A DNA stretch of 64,000 nt. Source: Salinimicrobium terrae DSM 17865 (GTDB taxonomy: Bacteria; Bacteroidota; Bacteroidia; Flavobacteriales; Flavobacteriaceae). The position numbers and the translations under genes are program-made. The DNA lies in assembly GCF_000424665.1 (NCBI RefSeq), contig NZ_AUKI01000016.1, positions 124,001 through 188,000 on the forward strand. The letters run 5' to 3'. Under the pieces are notes generated by a model. The model was not told the DNA's origin, made no database searches, and saw only the letters and a program-made list of their open reading frames with translations. This document shows positions 58,733-64,000 of this stretch, in pieces. Every line of letters begins with the position of its first letter. The first letter of the stretch is position 1.

Positions 58733-58747
58733 AAAAATGGCATTTTT
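58733..58747. repeat. Dispersed palindrome AAAAATG-N-CATTTTT, exact copy
   Basis: Exact 7+1+7 palindrome with centre G, 8 bp after a terminator. Confidence 0.7.
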
Positions 58748-58887
58748 AACAGGTTATTTCGTTAATAATTCCTGAAAACTTTCCCCGCCGTTACCTGAAA
58801 TAATACTTATTTTTACCTTTTTAAAATTGCTCCTAATCTTCCGCTTTGTGCTTATAATCAGTAATAAAGCTTCTAAAATACTATTTT

Positions 58888-61800
58888 ATGTACCTTATTT
58901 TTGATACTGAAACTACCGGTCTTCCCAAACGCTGGGATGCTCCTTTGACAGATGGTGATAACTGGCCGCGATGTATACAAATCGCATGGCAGTTGCACGA
59001 CGAAATGGGGAGGGTAGTTGAACATCAGGATTATCTGGTACAACCTGAAGGCTTTAATATCCCTTATGATGCCGAAAAAGTCCACGGAATTTCAACCGAA
59101 CTCGCTGCCGAAGAAGGCATCTCTCTGAAGGAAGTACTTGAAAAGTTTAATATTGCTCTTTCCCGTTCAAAATATGTTGTAGGACAAAATGTTGGTTTCG
59201 ATGTCAATATTATGGGGGCAGAGTTTCACCGGCTCCAAATCGAGAACAAGCTGCTGGAGCTTCCGGTACTTGATACATGTACAGAAGTGACCGCTCAACT
59301 CTGCTGTATTCCAGGGGGAAGAGGAGGGAAATTCAAATTACCCACCCTTACCGAATTGCATGAATTCCTTTTTCATGAACCTTTTGCTGAAGCCCATAAC
59401 GCAACAGCCGATGTTGAAGCAACCACCCGTTGTTTCCTGGAGCTTATAAGAAAACGTGTATTTACTTCGGAAGAACTGGATGTAAAGCCCGATTATTTTG
59501 AGAATTTTTCAGAGGTAAATCCACAGCCAATTCAGCTAATAGGGTTGAAGCATATCAATCTGAAAAAAGCTTCCGAAGAGATCAGGAAAAGACTTCAGAA
59601 GAAAAAGGACAAAGGGATATCTTCAGAAGAAATTAAGGAGAATCTTGAAAAACTGGATGAAGTTGCTTTTTCGCACCTGCATAACCATAGCCAGTTTTCC
59701 ATTCTACAATCAACCATAAGCATAAAAGACCTTGTGAATGCAGCGGCTAGCCAAAATATGCCTGCGGTGGCGCTTACAGATCATGCAAACATGATGGGCG
59801 CTTTCCATTTTGTGAAGGAGGTGGGCGCATATAACAAAGGCATAAAAGCTCAAAATGCTGTTTCAATAGAAAATAATGAACCGGCCACGGCGCGGGAACT
59901 TAAAGCAATAATAGGTTGTGAATTTTTTGTGTGTGAAAATCGAAAAGATAAAAGCCGAAAGGACAACGGTTACCAGGTGGTGTTTCTTGCAAAGAATAAA
60001 CAAGGTTACCACAATCTGGCAAAAATGTCATCTTTAGCTTACACTGAAGGATTTTATTACGTTCCGAGGATCGACAGGGAAATAGTGGAGCAGTATAAAG
60101 AGGATCTAATGGTTCTTACCGGAAACCTTTATGGGGAAGTGCCAGGAAAGATCCTTAACGTTGGAGAAAATCAAGCTGAAGAGGCACTATTGTGGTGGAA
60201 AGAACAGTTTGGTGATGATTTGTATGTGGAGTTGATGCGTCATAAGCAGGAAGATGAGGACAGGGTAAACCCTGTGCTTGTGGAACTGGCGAAGAAGCAT
60301 GAAGTGAAATTGGTGGCTACCAATAACACCTATTACTGCGAACAAAAAGATGCCAATGCACATGATATTTTACTTTGTGTTAAAGACGGAGAAAAACAAG
60401 CCACTCCTATAGGTCGGGGCCGTGGCTACCGATACGGGCTTCCAAATAATGAGTATTATTTCAAGAGTGGTGATGAGATGAAAGCGCTTTTTAAAGACTT
60501 GCCGGAAGCCATTTCCAATGTTCAGGAGGTTGTAGATAAGATTGAACCTTACGAGCTGGCAAGAGACGTCTTGCTTCCCGCTTTTACTATTCCTGAAAGG
60601 TTTGTCATGGCCGAAGATGCCGTTGACGGTGGAAAACGGGGAGAAAACGCATACCTAAAGCATATTACTTATGTGGGAGCCGAAAAACGCTATGGGGAGA
60701 TCACTCCTGCAATTAAGGAACGCCTTGATTTTGAGCTTTCGGTAATTGAAAATACGGGCTATCCCGGTTACTTCCTTATCGTAGAAGATTTTATTAGAGA
60801 GGCGCGGAATATGGATGTTTCGGTGGGCCCGGGAAGAGGATCGGCTGCCGGTAGTGCCGTGGCTTACTGCCTTGGGATCACCAATATTGATCCTATTAAG
60901 TACGATCTTCTTTTCGAGAGATTTTTGAATCCGGACCGTGTAAGTATGCCCGATATTGATATCGATTTCGATGATGAGGGTCGAAGCCGCGTAATGGATT
61001 ACGTGATCAAAAAATATGGTGCAAACCAAGTAGCGCAGATCATCACTTATGGTACCATGGCCGCCAAGTCTTCAATAAGAGATACTGCAAGAGTGCTTGA
61101 CCTGCCGTTGAACGAAGCCGACAGAATCTCAAAACTCATCCCCAATACTAAGCTGTCCAAGATCTTCGGAATGGATGAAAAGGCATTGAAAAGCAGTTTC
61201 AGAAGTGAAGATCTGGACAAGATAAACGAGCTGCTCAATATTTCTGAAGGAGATGACCTGGAGGCACAAACCGTCAACCAGGCGAGGATTTTAGAGGGTT
61301 CGGTAAGGAATACGGGTATACATGCCTGTGGGGTGATCATTACTCCCAGTGATATTACCAATTTTGTTCCGGTAGCGGTTGCCAAAGATTCAGATTTATA
61401 TGTGACCCAGTTTGATAACTCGGTTGTTGAGAGTGCCGGACTCCTTAAAATGGACTTTTTAGGTCTTAAAACGCTCACACTTATTAAAGATACAGTGAAG
61501 ATCGTAAAGGGTCGACACGATATTGATCTCGACCCTGACAGTTTTCCCCTGGATGATGAGAAGACTTACGAGTTATTCCAGCGTGGAGAAACAGTGGGAA
61601 TCTTCCAGTATGAATCTCCCGGAATGCAGAAGCACATGAAAGACCTCAAGCCAACGGTCTTTGACGATCTTATCGCTATGAACGCGCTGTACAGGCCTGG
61701 ACCAATGGAATATATTCCAAGTTTTATTGCCCGTAAACATGGACATGAAGAGATCGTCTATGACTTGCCGGCAATGGAGGAATACCTAAAGGAGACCTAC

Positions 61801-63270
61801 GGAATCACAGTCTACCAGGAGCAGGTGATGTTACTTTCACAAAAGCTGGCCAGCTTTACAAAGGGTGAAGCCGACGTGCTGCGGAAAGCGATGGGGAAAA
61901 AGATCTTCTCGCTTCTGGAGGAATTAAAGCCCAAATTTCTGGATGGTGGGGAAGCAAACGGTCACCCGCGGGAAGTGCTGGAGAAAATCTGGAAAGACTG
62001 GGAAGCTTTTGCTTCTTATGCCTTCAATAAATCCCACTCTACCTGTTATGCCTGGATCGCTTATCAAACAGCATATTTAAAAGCCCATTATCCTGCGGAA
62101 TATATGGCAGCAGTACTTTCCAACAATATGAACGATATCAAGCAGGTTACCTTCTTCATGGAAGAATGTAAACGAATGAAGCTGAACGTTCTAGGCCCCG
62201 ACGTGAATGAATCATACTACAAGTTCTCTGTTAACAAGGAAAATGCCGTCCGTTTTGGAATGGGAGCTATTAAAGGAGTTGGCGCCGGGGCGGTAGCAAC
62301 AATCGTGGAAAATCGTAAAGATAAAGGTTCTTACAAGTCCATTTTTGATATGGCTAAAAGGATCGACCTTAGGGCAGCCAATAAAAAAGCTTTTGAGAAT
62401 TTAGCGTTAGCCGGCGGTTTTGACAGCTTTGGAGATACGCATCGTGCCCAGTATTTTCATGATGAAGGCGACGGAATCACCTTTTTAGAGAAAGTGGTGA
62501 AGTATGCTGCCAAATATCAGGAAAATGAAAATTCGGCGCAGGTTAGTCTTTTTGGAGATGCCAGTGAAGTACAAATTCCCGAACCAGTAGTACCTCCCTG
62601 TGAAGAATGGGGAACTATGGAAAAGCTCAAAAGAGAACGTGAAGTGGTGGGGATTTATCTGTCAGGACATCCTTTGGATGACTTTAAAATAGAATTAAAA
62701 AGCTTCTGTAATGCTGTTTTGGCAGACTTCCAGAACCTTGAAGATGCCTTGAACAAGGAGCTTACGTTTGGAGGGGTGATAGGCGATGTGCAACACAGGG
62801 TGAACAAGCAAGGGCAGGGATGGGCCACTTTTATTGTCGAGGATTATTCAGATTCATATGAGTTCAGGATGTTCAAAGAAGAGTATTTGAAATACCGGCA
62901 CTTCCTTGTGCCAAATTCATTTATTCATGCGAAGATCTTTATCAGGGAAGGGTATCCAAACAGGGAAACCGGAAGAAAAGGTGATCCAAGATTGCAATTC
63001 AATAACATTCAGCTCTTGCATGATGTAATGGAGAATTATGCAAAAAAACTTACTATCCAGCTTAATATTGATGAATTGCAGGAAGACAAGATCGATATCC
63101 TAAAAGACCTTTTTAGGAACCATAGCGGAGAGAATCGCCTAAATTTTGTGGTTTATGAGATGAAAGAAAAGATAAAGTTACACATGCCCAGCCGAAAACA
63201 AAAGATTAGGATCTCTCAGGAATTATTAAATGCCCTGGAAGAGCAGCAGGTGCTCTATAAGTTAAATTAG
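58888..63270 (+). CDS. dnaE: DNA polymerase III alpha subunit with fused N-terminal proofreading exonuclease
   Basis: The main replicative polymerase, 1460 residues. An N-terminal DnaQ-like 3'-5' exonuclease (about 1-195) has ExoI 'FDTETTG' (Asp6, Glu8), ExoII around 'VGQNVGFDVNIMG', and ExoIII 'AHNATADVEAT'. A PHP domain starts near 257 ('FSHLHNHSQFSILQSTISIK'). The palm has 'GPGRGSAAGSAVAYCLG' and the catalytic Asp residues in 'MPDIDIDFDDEGRSRV' (about 688-703). Little-finger 'FNKSHSTCYAWIAYQTAYLK' and a C-terminal OB region ('FGGVIGDVQHRVNKQGQGWA') follow. Carrying the exonuclease in the same chain removes the need for a separate epsilon subunit. Confidence 0.98.
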   Translation: MYLIFDTETTGLPKRWDAPLTDGDNWPRCIQIAWQLHDEMGRVVEHQDYLVQPEGFNIPYDAEKVHGISTELAAEEGISLKEVLEKFNIALSRSKYVVGQNVGFDVNIMGAEFHRLQIENKLLELPVLDTCTEVTAQLCCIPGGRGGKFKLPTLTELHEFLFHEPFAEAHNATADVEATTRCFLELIRKRVFTSEELDVKPDYFENFSEVNPQPIQLIGLKHINLKKASEEIRKRLQKKKDKGISSEEIKENLEKLDEVAFSHLHNHSQFSILQSTISIKDLVNAAASQNMPAVALTDHANMMGAFHFVKEVGAYNKGIKAQNAVSIENNEPATARELKAIIGCEFFVCENRKDKSRKDNGYQVVFLAKNKQGYHNLAKMSSLAYTEGFYYVPRIDREIVEQYKEDLMVLTGNLYGEVPGKILNVGENQAEEALLWWKEQFGDDLYVELMRHKQEDEDRVNPVLVELAKKHEVKLVATNNTYYCEQKDANAHDILLCVKDGEKQATPIGRGRGYRYGLPNNEYYFKSGDEMKALFKDLPEAISNVQEVVDKIEPYELARDVLLPAFTIPERFVMAEDAVDGGKRGENAYLKHITYVGAEKRYGEITPAIKERLDFELSVIENTGYPGYFLIVEDFIREARNMDVSVGPGRGSAAGSAVAYCLGITNIDPIKYDLLFERFLNPDRVSMPDIDIDFDDEGRSRVMDYVIKKYGANQVAQIITYGTMAAKSSIRDTARVLDLPLNEADRISKLIPNTKLSKIFGMDEKALKSSFRSEDLDKINELLNISEGDDLEAQTVNQARILEGSVRNTGIHACGVIITPSDITNFVPVAVAKDSDLYVTQFDNSVVESAGLLKMDFLGLKTLTLIKDTVKIVKGRHDIDLDPDSFPLDDEKTYELFQRGETVGIFQYESPGMQKHMKDLKPTVFDDLIAMNALYRPGPMEYIPSFIARKHGHEEIVYDLPAMEEYLKETYGITVYQEQVMLLSQKLASFTKGEADVLRKAMGKKIFSLLEELKPKFLDGGEANGHPREVLEKIWKDWEAFASYAFNKSHSTCYAWIAYQTAYLKAHYPAEYMAAVLSNNMNDIKQVTFFMEECKRMKLNVLGPDVNESYYKFSVNKENAVRFGMGAIKGVGAGAVATIVENRKDKGSYKSIFDMAKRIDLRAANKKAFENLALAGGFDSFGDTHRAQYFHDEGDGITFLEKVVKYAAKYQENENSAQVSLFGDASEVQIPEPVVPPCEEWGTMEKLKREREVVGIYLSGHPLDDFKIELKSFCNAVLADFQNLEDALNKELTFGGVIGDVQHRVNKQGQGWATFIVEDYSDSYEFRMFKEEYLKYRHFLVPNSFIHAKIFIREGYPNRETGRKGDPRLQFNNIQLLHDVMENYAKKLTIQLNIDELQEDKIDILKDLFRNHSGENRLNFVVYEMKEKIKLHMPSRKQKIRISQELLNALEEQQVLYKLN

Positions 63271-63368
63271 GTTTAATACCTCCTCAAAATAAAATTTGGT
63301 AGAGGTATTATTTTTTTCAGAAGGCAATTGATAATTCAATCCTTGGTCATAACCATCCCTGCTTAAGG

Positions 63369-63512
63369 TTACTTAGTTAATTCGAGATAGACTAAACCAA
63401 TTGCGAAAATTGCTGTAACTAGAATAAAAGAAAGGATAATTCCAATGATTATCTTTTGAACAAATGAAAAACCTTCGGTTTGGTTTTTCCAGAGTTGTGT
63501 GAATACTGTCAT
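63369..63512 (-). CDS. Small single-helix membrane protein (47 residues)
   Basis: A short frame in the gap before trxA: 'MTVFTQLWKNQTEGFSFVQK' then 'IIIGIILSFILVTAIFAIGL' and 'VYLELTK'. An amphipathic N-terminus, one strong membrane helix and a short tail are seen. No family recognised. It could be real, since such single-pass proteins are common, or chance, as the region is AT-rich; the clean start, the helix placement and the lack of any other gene favour it. Confidence 0.45.
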   Translation of the reverse strand: MTVFTQLWKNQTEGFSFVQKIIIGIILSFILVTAIFAIGLVYLELTK

Positions 63513-63778
63513 GGCAATGTTTTTAAGGGGTAAAAATGTTTGAATATATTTGATTTTGAATTACTTAGTATTAAAGATAAAGAAATCTTAAATAATCAAA
63601 TCAGAAATTTTTGTCAAAACGTTTAAAATCAAAAATAATAGATGAACCAATATTCTCATAATTGAATCGAAAGAAAAATCTTACAAAAACTTAGGAGTTT
63701 TGGTGTTAAATAGGAGGCAACAATGAGCAGATAGGGAAATCTGATTTTCTTCGACTATAGAATCCTTATTATTTTGAC
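63513..63778. other. AT-rich intergenic stretch before trxA
   Basis: No convincing gene, RNA or repeat was seen between the small membrane protein and the trxA promoter. The minus-strand frame running from 63953 is a shadow of trxA. Confidence 0.5.
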
Positions 63779-63786
63779 TATTTTTG
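63779..63786 (+). promoter_or_regulatory. -7 box for trxA
   Basis: TATTTTTG matches TAnnTTTG, 33 bp before the ATG. Confidence 0.5.
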
Positions 63787-63819
63787 TGTATAATAGAAAA
63801 ACGAACTAAAACAACAAAT

Positions 63820-64000
63820 ATGGCTTTAGAAATAACTGACGCAACTTTTGAAGAAAAGGTACTTAAGAGCGACAAACCTGTAATGGTTGATTTTTGGGCA
63901 GCATGGTGTGGTCCTTGTAGAATGGTAGGTCCTATTATTGATGATATAAGCAAAGAGTACGAAGGAAAAGCAGTGGTAGGAAAGCTGGATGTAGATGCTA
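63820..64000 (+). CDS. trxA: Thioredoxin (3' truncated by window end)
   Basis: The first 60 residues of a thioredoxin: '[20 protein letters not shown]', '[20 protein letters not shown]' with the redox-active Trp-Cys-Gly-Pro-Cys, and '[14 protein letters not shown]'. A cytosolic disulfide reductase; the rest lies beyond the window. Confidence 0.97.
   Translation, partial: MALEITDATFEEKVLKSDKPVMVDFWAAWCGPCRMVGPIIDDISKEYEGKAVVGKLDVDA

Noticed and set aside
63681-63953. 90-codon minus-strand frame over trxA
   Set aside because: Antisense to a clear thioredoxin gene with its own promoter.
1-64000. Prophage, integrative element or insertion sequence
   Set aside because: No integrase, transposase, phage structural or conjugation genes were seen; gene order and style are uniform core chromosome.
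1-64000. tRNA, tmRNA, SRP or RNase P RNA genes
   Set aside because: No cloverleaf with a GTTCGA-type arm or other conserved RNA core was found in any gap; the only structured RNA recognised is the TPP riboswitch.

Overview
The window looks like a chromosomal core segment of a marine or soil Flavobacteriaceae (Bacteroidota), perhaps near Gramella, Salegentibacter or Zunongwangia. That placement rests on gene content and order, not on a search. Supporting signs are: families largely confined to Bacteroidota (DUF4301, DUF4271, DUF4296, DUF3098, DUF3127, DUF2490), two carboxypeptidase-regulatory-domain TonB receptors, a T9SS sorting domain, a DnaQ-DnaE fusion polymerase, start sites without clear Shine-Dalgarno sequences, and many TAnnTTTG -7 boxes. 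No rRNA, tRNA, CRISPR array, prophage or transposase was seen.

Layout. 1-3400: the end of a DUF2007 gene, a frameshifted DUF2007 copy, ahcY (minus), then a phosphopantetheinyl transferase and a GGGP synthase. 3480-6840: a packed operon of a thiamine-binding YkoF-like protein, PnuC transporter, NadR-like kinase, DUF4301 and ArfB. 7010-11383: a secreted PepSY-like protein, then an NtrC-type regulator facing a hybrid histidine kinase tail to tail. 11461-14037: promoter, TPP riboswitch, attenuator terminator and the TonB receptor they control. 14096-19267: lipoprotein, greA, HIT, thioesterase, histidine kinase, flavin reductase, DUF3127, aat. 19264-23985: a seven-gene minus operon (ftsX, DUF3098, uppP, truB, TonB-like, tag, DUF2490). 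24138-33859: leuS, YugP peptidase, ferritin, saccharopine dehydrogenase, pckA, hemD. 33960-40412: glycosyltransferase, dihydroorotase, DUF4296, SDR, tyrS, LuxE-like synthetase, a mini T9SS protein. 40586-46425: beta-helix lipoprotein and TonB receptor divergent from a PhoB/PhoR-like pair. 46363-54428: glycosyltransferase, trmB, LysE, alkyltransferase-like protein, an Fe-S/redox cluster (Mrp, NifU, FNR, ferredoxin), a small Cys-rich protein, phosphoesterase, acyl-CoA dehydrogenase. 54569-64000: TPR lipoprotein, repeat cluster, yfiC, four-helix-bundle gene, rimM-rpsP, dnaE, a small membrane protein and the start of trxA.

How it fits together. Two nutrient-uptake modules stand out. The first is vitamin uptake: a TPP-riboswitch-controlled TonB receptor lies 5 kb from a YkoF/PnuC/NadR-kinase operon, which suggests thiamine or nicotinamide riboside salvage. 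The second is a probable phosphate-starvation module. The 99-nt region between the TonB receptor and the PhoB-like regulator carries eight TTAACC-like units spaced exactly 11 bp apart, the geometry expected for an OmpR/PhoB-family operator. The receptor is followed by a beta-helix surface lipoprotein of unknown role.

At a larger scale, a 15-bp odd palindrome, AAAAATG-N-CATTTTT, recurs about ten times in 64 kb (four exact copies), both between genes and inside coding sequence. No known feature explains it. Two small genes (53 and 47 codons) were added by reading the sequence directly. Several start codons were moved to agree with family N-termini or signal peptides.
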